NCBI GenBank assembly: GCA_030442055.1
Contig: JAUJEB010000003.1
Location: 620,001 to 684,000, forward strand
Reading direction: 5' to 3'
From: Agaribacillus aureus
GTDB taxonomy: Bacteria > Bacteroidota > Bacteroidia > Cytophagales > Cyclobacteriaceae
DNA: 64,000 nt
This document shows, one piece after another, positions 24,993 to 35,700 of the stretch; the first letter of the stretch is position 1; every line of letters begins with the position of its first letter. The translations under genes were made by a program, and so were the position numbers. A model generated the notes under the pieces. It saw only the letters and a list, made by a program, of their open reading frames with translations, did not search any database and was not told the origin of the DNA.

Positions 24993-26843
24993 CTACCGGT
25001 TTTCAATAACCACGTCATACAATGGAGCATTGATCTCATTCATTCTTTTCTCATCCATTTTTATAACGCCCCGATCATAAGTCATCAAACCGTTTACCTC
25101 CCCTTCCACATCGGTGGTTTGGGTGTAAATGGCCGCTGATAACCCTCTTTTAATCAACTCCGGGATCTTATTGATCAGCGCCTCATAGTTCCGGACTAAT
25201 TCATCCCGGTCAATAAGATTCCTGTATCCCCAGTTTTTATCCTTTTGCCACAGATGGTCTTTAACCGGTAAACCCAATCCACCAAATTCTCCCAATACCA
25301 AAACCCGGTCTTTTAAAATTGCCGGCGCATGATTATTGGCATCGGGCATACCAGGTCCGGGATACTGATGCCAATCGACCGTATGACCTACCGGAAAGTA
25401 ATTGCCCCCACTCGGACCATTTACCAGGCGCGAGGGATCGTAATTCATTGTCCAGTTGATCACTTCAACCGTGTTAAACTGGCCCCAGGCCTCATTAAAT
25501 GGCACCCACATGACAATTGAAGGTTTATTGTAATTGGCATCCATCACAGCCTTCCATTCCCTGTAAAATTGATGGGCCGACTGTGCCGTTCTTTGCATCT
25601 CCCTACCGTCGTATCCCGAAGGCCCTCTCCAATCGGCACTTTTATCTCCGCTTGGCATATCCTGCCAGACTAGCATCCCTAGTTTATCGCAGTGGTAGTA
25701 CCATCTGGCGGGTTCTACTTTTACATGTTTTCTTATCATGTTGAACCCACTTTTTTTGGTGATCTCTATATCATATTTAAGTCCTTCGTCCGAAGGGGCC
25801 GTATACAGGCCATCCGGCCACCACCCCTGATCCAGGGTTCCGTATTGAAACAAGTATTTGTTATTCAACATGAGGCGGACGTAACCGTTTGCATCTTTTT
25901 GTGTTGATATTTTTCTCATCCCAAAATAACTATCTACTTCGTCAACGTTCTTTCCATTGGAAGTGAGTGCTACCTTCAGATCATACAGGAAAGGATCGCC
26001 CGGAGACCAGAGCTTTGATTTTTTAATAGCCATGGTAATGGTTTGGCCCAAATCTCCTTTTGCAGTAGCCACCTTCCGTTTGCCATCAAAGGCAGTAAGT
26101 GTAACTTCATAACCTTCAGGGAATGACCCACTGCCATTAACGATCACAGCCAGTTGTTCCTTGTCAATGTCGGGTGTTAGTCGTAATGAGGTAATAGATT
26201 GCCTGGGAACAGGTTCCAGCCAAACCGTTTGCCAGATACCGGTGACGGGCGTGTACCATATGCCTTTGGGATCTGTCACTTGCTTGCCTCTGGGCTGGGT
26301 GCCATTGCTGGTAGGATCCCAAACTGATACTATAAGTTCCTGCGGTCCGGAGGTAGTCAATGCATCGGTAATGTCAAACGAAAACGGATCGAAGCCCCCC
26401 TGGTGAGTACCCAACTTCTTGCCATTGACATAGACAGTAGCCTCCCAATCCACTGCACCAAAATGCAATAAAATCCTTTTGTCATTCCAATTTTCAGGTA
26501 AAGTAAAAGAGCGGCGATACCACAGCACTTCTTTTTCAGAAATTCTTTTTTGGACACCGGACAGGGCCGACTCAATCGCAAAAGGCACCAGGATCTTTTG
26601 TTCATAACTTTCCGGAACGTTGCTGCCTTCCGAAGTTATTGTATAATCCCATAAGCCATTGAGATTATTCCAGGCTTTCCGCTTCATCTGTGGTCGCGGG
26701 TATTCGGGCAGGGGATTCGAAATATTAACCTCGGCAGCCCATTTTGACTGTAGGGTGTTAGCTTTGTTACCTGGCAAATTTTGTGCTTTTAAACCTCCAA
26801 AGTAAAGTACGGCTATCAGCATCAAACTAAAATTTCTATACAT
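24993..26843 (-). CDS. Family 2 glycoside hydrolase (beta-galactosidase/glucuronidase-like)
   Basis: This is a periplasmic GH2 enzyme of about 616 residues. A signal peptide (MYRNFSLMLIAVLYFGGLKA) starts at the ATG at 26843; an ATG 14 codons upstream adds a non-hydrophobic stretch. The sugar-binding domain (ILLHFGAVDWEATVYVNGKK), Ig-like domain and TIM barrel follow. The acid/base glutamate is in VMWVPFNEAWGQF and the nucleophile in VLVLGEFGGLGLP, so unlike the protein at 19367-21355 it looks active. It lacks a long C-terminal extension. It is the last gene of the glycan locus, 22 bp after the FG-GAP/ASPIC gene. The exact sugar cut cannot be read from sequence. Confidence 0.9.
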   Translation of the reverse strand: MYRNFSLMLIAVLYFGGLKAQNLPGNKANTLQSKWAAEVNISNPLPEYPRPQMKRKAWNNLNGLWDYTITSEGSNVPESYEQKILVPFAIESALSGVQKRISEKEVLWYRRSFTLPENWNDKRILLHFGAVDWEATVYVNGKKLGTHQGGFDPFSFDITDALTTSGPQELIVSVWDPTSNGTQPRGKQVTDPKGIWYTPVTGIWQTVWLEPVPRQSITSLRLTPDIDKEQLAVIVNGSGSFPEGYEVTLTAFDGKRKVATAKGDLGQTITMAIKKSKLWSPGDPFLYDLKVALTSNGKNVDEVDSYFGMRKISTQKDANGYVRLMLNNKYLFQYGTLDQGWWPDGLYTAPSDEGLKYDIEITKKSGFNMIRKHVKVEPARWYYHCDKLGMLVWQDMPSGDKSADWRGPSGYDGREMQRTAQSAHQFYREWKAVMDANYNKPSIVMWVPFNEAWGQFNTVEVINWTMNYDPSRLVNGPSGGNYFPVGHTVDWHQYPGPGMPDANNHAPAILKDRVLVLGEFGGLGLPVKDHLWQKDKNWGYRNLIDRDELVRNYEALINKIPELIKRGLSAAIYTQTTDVEGEVNGLMTYDRGVIKMDEKRMNEINAPLYDVVIENR

Positions 26844-26907
26844 TATTTGTTTTTTATATGGTTTGCAATTTATTATTATTCTCACAAGGCCGTTGGCCTC
26901 TTGTCAT

Positions 26908-29900
26908 TCATTTAAGCGCAATAACGCGTAAGGGCTGATTATTTACGGCTACCAAAACCGCTTTTCCCCATTTATTCAGTTGTATGGTCCGCATTTTCTT
27001 CACATTCCCATTGACCAATAATCCTGAAAGGTGCGGCGGGACCTCTGAAAAATTTCCCTGGCCATCTCCGCGGAGCAAAAGCCCTGTCCCCGCATCTGCT
27101 CTTGGCGTTTCCACTTCACTGCCATACAGATTTCCGGCCAGTAAAATATCTTTGTGTTTATCATCATCGAAATCTTCAATGATGATATCGTTGACCGGCG
27201 CCAGCTGTGCCCTTGGTGGTAAAGCGCGGATATTGAATTTTCCGTCGCCCAGGTTTTCTATGTAGGACGATGAAAAATTTGTCGCACTATATTTCAACGC
27301 CTGATCAATGTTCATTTCTTCATAAATATCCATCAAAGTAGCTCCGGCAAAGGCATTGTAACTATTAAACTTCCTTTGAATGCCGGGTATTTGCTGGCTG
27401 GAACACTGCAGTCCTCTCACCGGATACAATTCGTGATCATTGTAGTAACCCAGTACAATATCCCACCGTCCATTTTGATCAAAATCCTTGGCATAGATAT
27501 TAAATGGCTCCTGCTTATTTGCCTGGTATTTGTAGTTGTTCCCTAAATTTCCCGCAATAAGATCCATATCACCGTCACCGTCCATATCTGCGGAAGTCAC
27601 CGAAAACCACCATCCTGTATTTTCCTTAAAACCTTCCCGGAAAGGCAGCTCTTCAAGTTTTCCCTTTTTATTTAAAAGTATATGAACAGGCATCCACTCT
27701 CCCACTACCACCAGGTCGGGTCTGTTATCACCATTGAAATCGGACCAGGTGGCGTCAGTGATCATTCCCGGCCTGTTCAAAGATGGAGCAGCCACAGCAG
27801 TGATATCTGTAAAAACACCCATATTGTTTTCCAAAATATAGCTGCGAGGTGACCTGGGATATTGACCTGGTGTCAAACGGCCACCCACAAAAAGGTCCGG
27901 ATCACCATCACCGTCCAAATCGCCAGCTTTGACCACGCCTCCACTCACCAACATCGCGGGCAGGGCTTCAGCTGCGTAAGTAAATGCTCCAAGACCATTG
28001 TTGAGATATAATCTGTCCTGCAACAAGGTATCATTTATTTCATATTCATTTCCTCCGCTTACCACATACAAATCAGGATCGCCATCGGTGTCGGCATCAA
28101 AAAACAGCGCATCCAGATCTTCCGACTGATCGTGTATTTGCCATGGGGCATTTGTTGAGGCGCTAAATCTCCCATCTTTCCCCTGAAAATAAAGCACGCC
28201 GGCCTGCCCTCTGGCACCTCCTACATAAAAATCATCCAAGCCATCTCCATTTACATCCGAAACGGCTAAAGCCGGACCAAACTGAGATAGCTTATGAGGT
28301 AAAAGTATTTGTTCCTCAAAGTCATCGAATTCATTTTCAATATGTCTGAAGTCGATTCCTAACTCACCGGTGATTTCCCGGAAATGATTAGCTTCAGGCT
28401 TTTTAATGCTATTGACAGGTTCGGCGGCGTTGGTGTAGGATAAGGTAAGCAACCGGTTGGGTTTCACATTTTTCAGGAGTTCGACCTTTCCATCAAACCA
28501 TATTACTTCAATCTCGTCGATCTGCCTAGTATGGCCAAGCCCAAAATGCATTACCGGCTCGACGGAAGACTGGTATCCTCTGGTAATATAATGCTCCTGG
28601 AATTGCTCCCGGCTACCTATCCTGACCGTTACTTTAGCACCCAGGCCCAGCTTATTCTGCGCGGGACCTTGAAACTTTATGCGCAGGTAATTATTGGTTG
28701 TCATACCCATATTTTCATAAACAAAAGCCTGGTGATCGAGATTGTTCAGTACTAAGTCCAGATCTCCGTCATTATCCAGGTCTGCGTGAGCAAATCCGTT
28801 TGAGAATGAAGGTTCATCCAATCCCCAGCTTTCTGTGACAGGCTCAAATGACAGATTCCCTTTATTGCGGAACATATAGTTTTTTACTTTTTCAGAGGGT
28901 ACATTGTTCATGGCCTCGCGGGTTTCCGCCGCATAATCTCTTTCATGGACCGGTCTCATGCTTAAGAATTTTTCCCGTTCTTTGTACCAATTGATAAAAT
29001 CTTTGGACAGGGTTACCCGGTAACCATTGGTTATGAACTGGTCTTTCAAGCCATCATTATCAAAATCAGCAAACACGGCTCCCCAGCTCCAATCACTATA
29101 ACTGACTCCCGCCATGGCAGCAACGTCGCTGAAAGAACCTTTGCCATTATTCAGTTGCAAACAATTGACCATATATTGGTAATGTTTGCCCGCATTGACC
29201 GTAGCCCAAAATTTTTCCGGATCCATGCCCGCCATGTTGGCCTTTTGCCTGAAATTATCTTCGGCGGTCATATCCAGCGTCATAAGATCGAGTAAACCGT
29301 CATTATTAAAATCGGCCATATCCCCGCCCATGGAATACAATGGGATATGCGGCATCTGCTCTTTTATGCATTCGGAAAACGACCCGTTTCCATTGTTGAT
29401 GTACAAATAATCGTTTTCAATGTAGTCATTACTTACGTAAACATCCGGCCAGCCGTCTTGATTCACGTCGCCTATCATAACACCAAGCCCATAACCAATT
29501 GTACTACCCAGGATCCCAGCTTCTTCTGACACATCCGTGAACTTACCCTCATCATTCCGGTAAAGTTTGTCACCGACAAAGATATCCCTGAAAGTAAATG
29601 TCATACTTTCGGGGGTAATTCTTTTCACATTGTGATTGAGCAGGAAAACATCAAGGTCTCCATCCAGGTCGTAATCGAAAAATGATGCCTGGGTAGTGTG
29701 TGAAATATCCGCCAGCCCATATACACTTGCCTGTTCTGTGAAAGTATTATCTTTGTTATTCACATAAAGAAGGTTCTGAGAGGGGGTATCAGGCATCAAG
29801 CCCGATCGCGAAACGTATATATCCAACCAGCCATCATTGTTAATATCACACATAGTAACACCGGTCTCCCAACTTTTTACACCAATCACATTGGCACTTA

Positions 29901-30192
29901 GGCTTATATCTTCAAAAATCATGTCCCCTTTGTTAAGGTACAATTTATCGGGCCCAAAATTAGCAACAAAGAAAATATCGGATAATCCGTCGTTATTGAT
30001 ATCACCTACTGCCACTCCGCCTCCATTGTAGAAATAGGGTGAAATAAAAACGTTCATCCGGGCGGTTGGTTCCACCCAATTGGTAAACCTGATGTTAGTT
30101 ACGGATGAAGGTAGCAGCTGAAATTTTTTGTGTTGGCCACACAGATTCCAACTTATCAACCAAAGTGTTAGCATTCCGATGTAACGCATCAT
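26908..30192 (-). CDS. FG-GAP/VCBS-repeat protein with ASPIC/UnbV domain (CRTAC1 type)
   Basis: This large secreted protein (1094 residues) has a signal peptide and many FG-GAP/VCBS repeats. Calcium-loop motifs such as GDINNDGLSDIFF, CDINNDGWLDIYV, FDYDLDGDLDVFL and ADMDGDGDMDLIA recur through residues 60-480 and 640-1060, forming two beta-propellers. Between them (about 515-595) is an ASPIC/UnbV domain (LGLGAKVTVRIGS, HFGLGHTRQIDEIEVIWFDG). Such proteins are common in Bacteroidota SusCD loci as surface or secreted accessory proteins. It sits between the DUF3823 lipoprotein and the GH2 gene. Either of two adjacent ATGs could be used. Confidence 0.9.
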   Translation of the reverse strand: MMRYIGMLTLWLISWNLCGQHKKFQLLPSSVTNIRFTNWVEPTARMNVFISPYFYNGGGVAVGDINNDGLSDIFFVANFGPDKLYLNKGDMIFEDISLSANVIGVKSWETGVTMCDINNDGWLDIYVSRSGLMPDTPSQNLLYVNNKDNTFTEQASVYGLADISHTTQASFFDYDLDGDLDVFLLNHNVKRITPESMTFTFRDIFVGDKLYRNDEGKFTDVSEEAGILGSTIGYGLGVMIGDVNQDGWPDVYVSNDYIENDYLYINNGNGSFSECIKEQMPHIPLYSMGGDMADFNNDGLLDLMTLDMTAEDNFRQKANMAGMDPEKFWATVNAGKHYQYMVNCLQLNNGKGSFSDVAAMAGVSYSDWSWGAVFADFDNDGLKDQFITNGYRVTLSKDFINWYKEREKFLSMRPVHERDYAAETREAMNNVPSEKVKNYMFRNKGNLSFEPVTESWGLDEPSFSNGFAHADLDNDGDLDLVLNNLDHQAFVYENMGMTTNNYLRIKFQGPAQNKLGLGAKVTVRIGSREQFQEHYITRGYQSSVEPVMHFGLGHTRQIDEIEVIWFDGKVELLKNVKPNRLLTLSYTNAAEPVNSIKKPEANHFREITGELGIDFRHIENEFDDFEEQILLPHKLSQFGPALAVSDVNGDGLDDFYVGGARGQAGVLYFQGKDGRFSASTNAPWQIHDQSEDLDALFFDADTDGDPDLYVVSGGNEYEINDTLLQDRLYLNNGLGAFTYAAEALPAMLVSGGVVKAGDLDGDGDPDLFVGGRLTPGQYPRSPRSYILENNMGVFTDITAVAAPSLNRPGMITDATWSDFNGDNRPDLVVVGEWMPVHILLNKKGKLEELPFREGFKENTGWWFSVTSADMDGDGDMDLIAGNLGNNYKYQANKQEPFNIYAKDFDQNGRWDIVLGYYNDHELYPVRGLQCSSQQIPGIQRKFNSYNAFAGATLMDIYEEMNIDQALKYSATNFSSSYIENLGDGKFNIRALPPRAQLAPVNDIIIEDFDDDKHKDILLAGNLYGSEVETPRADAGTGLLLRGDGQGNFSEVPPHLSGLLVNGNVKKMRTIQLNKWGKAVLVAVNNQPLRVIALK

Positions 30193-30263
30193 TGTTTTTA
30201 CAGATAAAAAAGAAAGACGATGCTACATCGCCCTTCTTTTCAGGAAAATATATTTATGAATAT

Positions 30264-30950
30264 TTATTTGTTCATCTTTTGGGTCAGCGAGTAATTCCAT
30301 GGCGCTCCCGCAGCCCTTGCTCCTGCCCGGACAAACACATAGTTTTTGTTCAGGCCAGATATATCGACATTTATCGAAATACCGGTCATCCCCGGCAAGT
30401 CGCCGGCGGCAACGGATTCTATGACAACATCCTGATTGATGGAAGCATCCACAATCCTGGTATCGCCAACAAAAACGGCTACCTCATCCAAAGTTTTAGC
30501 AGCGTCCGGCTGTTCTACCGTAAAGGTAGCGGTAAGGGTATTACCGGAGATGCTGTAACTGGCAGAGGTTTCAGGAATAAAGAAAAATGGTACAACCGAA
30601 ATATCGAATGTCTGATTGTCAGAAACATTTAAATCCATGCTTGTAGCCCCACCCTGAAAACTATATGGTGCCGATCCCCCTATTTCAACCCTGTAATTTC
30701 CGTTAAAGAGCAAGGCGCTATAGTGACCATCCTGATCTACTGCCATTTGAAGGTCACTTTCAAAGGCAAACCCCGACTGAATAAGATTAAACCATATCTG
30801 GGATTGTTCAACAGCTACGGCCTGATTATTATACATTAGCGTTCCCTGCACCAAAGAAGAAGGCGGATCCACATCATCAATCTCATTGCAACCTGTTCCT
30901 ACCAAACCAATCAATACAGCTGACAAAATTATATATGTTATTTTTCTCAT
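30264..30950 (-). CDS. DUF3823 domain lipoprotein
   Basis: The 228-residue lipoprotein (MRKITYIILSAVLIGLVGTG, then Cys21) has the N-terminal DUF3823 beta-sandwich (LVQGTLMYNNQAV, YSALLFNGNYRVE) and a second beta domain in the C-terminal half (TFTVEQPDAAKTLDEVAVFV). DUF3823 proteins are almost always encoded next to SusC/SusD pairs and are thought to be surface accessory proteins. Here the SusD gene ends 24 bp upstream. No enzymatic residues were seen. Confidence 0.85.
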   Translation of the reverse strand: MRKITYIILSAVLIGLVGTGCNEIDDVDPPSSLVQGTLMYNNQAVAVEQSQIWFNLIQSGFAFESDLQMAVDQDGHYSALLFNGNYRVEIGGSAPYSFQGGATSMDLNVSDNQTFDISVVPFFFIPETSASYSISGNTLTATFTVEQPDAAKTLDEVAVFVGDTRIVDASINQDVVIESVAAGDLPGMTGISINVDISGLNKNYVFVRAGARAAGAPWNYSLTQKMNK

Positions 30951-30974
30951 AATTGTTGCATTTACATATTTTAA

Positions 30975-32768
30975 TTAATGATTGGGGTTTTTTACCAATT
31001 TCGGGTTATTGGCCAGCGCATTTCCAGGAATGGCTGAATAGTAGTTAACATCGGCCCGGAAGTTTCTGGCAGGATTTACTCCTAATCTTGATAAAGATTT
31101 TTGAACATAAACATACTTTTTATGGAAAGGCTGCCCTTCGTGCAGAACCAGGTAAGGATATGCACCAGTAGGCTTCGTGGCTCCATCAAATTCCAGGTGG
31201 GCTATTCTCCATCTTTTCAGGTCAAAAAACCGATGACCTTCATAGGCCAATTCGACCCGTCTTTCCTTACGGATATCATCTATCGTAACTGAACCAAGAC
31301 TATTGGCCGGAAAGCCAGCTCTTTCCCTGATCGCGTTAATGTGGATTAGGGCTCCTGTCTGACCAAGCTCCTGGAGTGCCTCGGCGGCGTTTAACAACAC
31401 CTCTGCATAGCGATATACAGGCCACCAGTTATCTGCCAGAATTGTTCGCGAGCCGGCTCCCGGCGCTTCTGAAACGAACTTTTTCATATAAAACCCGGTA
31501 TTGGTTACGGAAGCTTCATCCGCTGGCCCATCTTGTCCGGTAATGATGTTGTTATCAGCATCCCTATCTCCCAGCACGGTTGTTGTTAGCGTATCATATG
31601 ATGAGCCGTTCCATTGGATAATACCTGCCTGAATCTGAGCCCTGGATCCCCTAAACTGAGTATTCGGTAATACGTACGTTGAATTTAACCTCCGGTCCTT
31701 ATCAGCAAAAATATCCTCAGGATTATCATAATAAACAGGATCTCCCAAAGCATCCTTCATGCGTAATTCTCCGGAAGAATTGTCAAGATAATCATATGCT
31801 TCAATCATTTCTAATGTGGGGGATAAGTTTCCTCCGTTATCATCTTCACGCGTGGTCGGCATTGTGTTCCAATAGGTAAACCAACTTCTTTTCACAGGAT
31901 TTCTAAAGTCGTCAACAAAAATCACTTCGTTAACCGCATTTTTGCCTGCCGGCACAAACAAATCATAATAATCCTCATGCAATGAAAAATTTCCGGAATT
32001 GATTATTTCATTAGACGCATCCAATGAAGCTTGAAAATAAGTATTGGCCTGACTTGCAGATATCCCGACTTCTCCTCCCGGCAAGGTAACTGGCACCGCC
32101 AGGGCGGCATTGTATTTGGCAATAGAACCGGCGTACAGCATAGCCCGGGACTTCAGTGCCAACGCAGCCCATTTGCTGGCCCTTCTTATTTCGGTCGGCG
32201 AATTCGCAAGATCATCTTTGATAACGTCCAATTCTGATCCAATAAAATCATATACTTCCGCTTCTGTAACCCGGGCAAATTGAAGCTCTTCTTCATTACT
32301 TCCTTCAAATGAAAAAGTGCTGGTGATAATAGGCACGCCACCCATACGCTTCGCCATCTCGAAATAAACCGAAGCCCTGATAAATCTCGCTTCTGCCACC
32401 AGCCCTTTAAGAATAGCGGCATCCAGAGAGGAAGTTTCGGCATTTTCGATAAATAGATTTATCTCTCTTACAAGGCCATAGTCCCAATAAGTATACAAAT
32501 CCAGGTCGAAATCGCCTCCGCCGTTACGGCCGTTTCCACCTCCACTCCATATAGCCTCATTGCTATACTGCATGTCGTCTTGCTCAAAAGCTCCCCGAGG
32601 AACACGATTGTATAAATCTCCTAATAGGGATATTACCAAATCTTCGTTTGACCAAACCGTTTCGACGCTTAAAATATCAAATGGTTCCTTATCCAAAAAA
32701 TCGTCCGAACATCCTATAAAAACGTGTCCGGTTACAATTGTTATTAATACAATTATCAGCTTTTTCAT
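30975..32768 (-). CDS. SusD/RagB-family outer-membrane lipoprotein
   Basis: This 597-residue SusD protein has a lipoprotein signal (MKKLIIVLITIVTGHVFIGC) followed by SDDFLDKEPFDILSVETVW. Family motifs include FLDKEP, ARFIRASVYFEMAKRMGGVP, WPVYRYAEVLLNAAEALQEL and the C-terminal RRVELAYEGHRFFDLKRWR. It binds the substrate outside the outer membrane and caps the SusC barrel encoded 30 bp upstream. Confidence 0.95.
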   Translation of the reverse strand: MKKLIIVLITIVTGHVFIGCSDDFLDKEPFDILSVETVWSNEDLVISLLGDLYNRVPRGAFEQDDMQYSNEAIWSGGGNGRNGGGDFDLDLYTYWDYGLVREINLFIENAETSSLDAAILKGLVAEARFIRASVYFEMAKRMGGVPIITSTFSFEGSNEEELQFARVTEAEVYDFIGSELDVIKDDLANSPTEIRRASKWAALALKSRAMLYAGSIAKYNAALAVPVTLPGGEVGISASQANTYFQASLDASNEIINSGNFSLHEDYYDLFVPAGKNAVNEVIFVDDFRNPVKRSWFTYWNTMPTTREDDNGGNLSPTLEMIEAYDYLDNSSGELRMKDALGDPVYYDNPEDIFADKDRRLNSTYVLPNTQFRGSRAQIQAGIIQWNGSSYDTLTTTVLGDRDADNNIITGQDGPADEASVTNTGFYMKKFVSEAPGAGSRTILADNWWPVYRYAEVLLNAAEALQELGQTGALIHINAIRERAGFPANSLGSVTIDDIRKERRVELAYEGHRFFDLKRWRIAHLEFDGATKPTGAYPYLVLHEGQPFHKKYVYVQKSLSRLGVNPARNFRADVNYYSAIPGNALANNPKLVKNPNH

Positions 32769-32798
32769 AATTCTTTTTTTACTTTGATGATGTATTAA

Positions 32799-35700
32799 TT
32801 AGAATGATAAATCTATACCTAGATTCATAATTTTGGTCTGGGGGTAGGTCTGGCCTACTCCCGAGGCTCCCTCTGAATCAGTCACCTCAGGGTCACGTAC
32901 CTCCACATTGGTTATGGTAAATAGGTTGGTTCCATTTGCAAAAATTCTGGCTTTCCTGATACCGACCTTTTCTATGATTGATTGTGGTAATGAATACCCT
33001 ACTTCCAGGTTTCTCAGCCGCAGGTACCTGGCCCTTTTCATCCAAAAGGTAGATGGCCTGTTATTGGAATTGTGTCCGTTCACTCTTGTCGCGGGATACT
33101 TTCCGGGGATCCATGCACTCTCGGGATTAAACGGATCTTCTCTGTGCCATCTGTCCAGCAAATGCTCCGCAATATTTCCATTACCAAAGCCAAAGGATGA
33201 AATCAAGGGACGCCCGTGATCCCCACTCAAATAAGTGGTGTATCCACTAGCTCCCTGAAACACCATCACCAAATCAAAACCTTTCCAGGTAGCTTGTGTC
33301 GTCAAACCATAAGAGAAATTCGGATTACCATTGCCAAGGTTCGGATCACCAGTACCAAACCCTAAGGGTCTCATATCAAGTTCGTCAATTTTATTATCGC
33401 CATTAATATCCCTGTAAATAATATCACCTGGTAATAAACTTTGATTTCCATTACCATCCAGTTCGATAGGGTAGTTATCAATCTCTTCCTGAGTCTGGAA
33501 TTGTCCAATGGCTTCAAAACCCCACCAACGATCTTTCCAACGTCCTTCATCACCAAATCTATACGCTTCCCAGGAATTACCGAACCGAGGGTTATACCTA
33601 TCGATAACCTTCGTACGTCCATAGGTCAAAACACCGCCAATATTGAGTTGTAAATCAGAAATACTGGTTGCGTAATTCAGGCTCATATCAAAACCGGAAG
33701 TTTGATCTGATTCCAGGTTTTCCAGAGGAACATCAAGCCCTACCTCTACCGGAATCACTACATCATTTCTCCTGGCAGGTAAATCATTACGGGTTCTTTT
33801 AAACACATCAAAGGTACCTGTGACCTTATTATCCAATAACCCAAAGTCGATACCAACATTTTGGGTAGTAGCTACAATCCAGGAAATTGTCCGTACAGGT
33901 ACACCCCTGTCCCTGATTACTGTAAAAGGAACTTCCCTATTCCTGAACGTACCAATAAACGAACCATTCTGCCCAAAATTATAGCCTGACAAATAATCAA
34001 AATCATTGTATCCGAAATCCCGTAAATCATCGCTACCCAGCTTTCCCGAAGAAACTCGTATTTTCAAATCAGAGACTATGTTACCCATAAACGATCCCTT
34101 AAAGAAATCCTCTTCGGAAATTCTATAAGCTAAAGAATAACTTGGAAAGAAACCCCATCTGCCTTCCTTAGGGAATAGATAGCTACCATCCCGTCTCCCA
34201 ACAATCTGCGCAATGTATTTGCCCTTGTAACTATAGTTGATCCTACCTGAATATCCCTGTGTAGCAGTCTCTGTTATGTTATGATTAGAAAGTCTGAACT
34301 CCGCATTTGTAGGATACAAAAACAAAAAGTTACTGGGAGGATCAATAACTAACCACCTGGTTTCTACCTTTCTGTCATATGTCTCGGTAGCCAGAACCGC
34401 GGCGACTTCGTGATCACCAAAAATATTATTATAGGATAATTGAGTTTGCAAATTGATCTCTGAAATGAATTCAGTGCGCTCGTCCCTCCAATCATTATCA
34501 TTGCCCCCCGTCCTTTCATAGGTATCAGTAGCTTCCCTGTAAGTAAAGGTGTCGAATGTGAACTCATGAGAATTCTGAGCATTTTGAGCATTATAGTAGC
34601 TGGCGGTTACCTTTGCTTTTAATCCACGTAGGAAGGAACTTTCAGGCATTTTATATTCTAAGCTGGTATTGCCCTGAAATACTTTCCAAATATTGGTATG
34701 ATTGCCGGAATTGTCGTAAGTAAGATAAGCAAAATTCAAAAAGGTTCTGCTTCCATTATCTGCCAGAAAACCCGGGTTGTCGTTGGCAAATGGTCTTTGA
34801 GTAGGAACATTTCTGGACAAGGCCCATAATGGGTATAACAGATCATCGCCCCAGGGCAAACCCGGGTTTAAACGGCTTTCTTGTCTCGCATTCACCCTTG
34901 TTGATAAGGTGAGGTTATCGGTTAACTTGACATCTGTATTAAATTGAAGGTTAATTCTCTCGAATTCAAAATCTGCCAATGTGCCCTCCTGGTCAATAAA
35001 ACTCAATCCGGTATAAAAGTTAATCCTTTTTGATCCGCCCTGGGCATCAATGTGATAATAATTTATGGGAGCCGGGTCTATAAAAGAGCTCCAATCAAAA
35101 CTTTGATAACCTCGCTCTGTGCCAGCCTGCCACTTATCATATTCCGCTTTATCCCATGTGGTGGTTCCAGTTCTGTTGACTTCATCCTCTACCAGTGCCT
35201 GAACATAGTTAGGTGCATCGGCAAATTTGGGGAATTTTGTCCATTCCTGTTTACCGGTATAATATCGAGCATTAAATTGAACGCCGTCAATATCTTTACC
35301 GGACTTGGTAGTGACAATGACAACACCATTTGCTCCCCTGACTCCGTAAACAGCAGCCTCTGCATCTTTCAGGACCGAGATGGTCTCAATATCATTTACA
35401 TCAAGATTGTTGAACTGCCCCTCATCTTTTTGTACACCATCAATAATGAATAATGGGCTTCCAGTAAAATTCCTGATTCTGATGTTGGCACCGGCACCAG
35501 GGCGGCCGTCAGATTGTCTTTGTGTTACCCCTGCAATTTTTCCCACTAATGCCCCGGAAACAGTCGGTACGGTATTGATGGTTAATTGATCTGATTTTAC
35601 CTGCGAAACAGACCCGGCCACATTTTCCTTCTTCAAAGTTTGAAAGCCTACCACTACAATTTCCGAAAGTGTGGATATATCCGGCGCTAGTGAGATATTG

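Noticed and set aside
32908-33219. 103-codon plus-strand frame opposite the STN-SusC gene
   Set aside because: Antisense shadow of the barrel C-terminus with no recognisable features.
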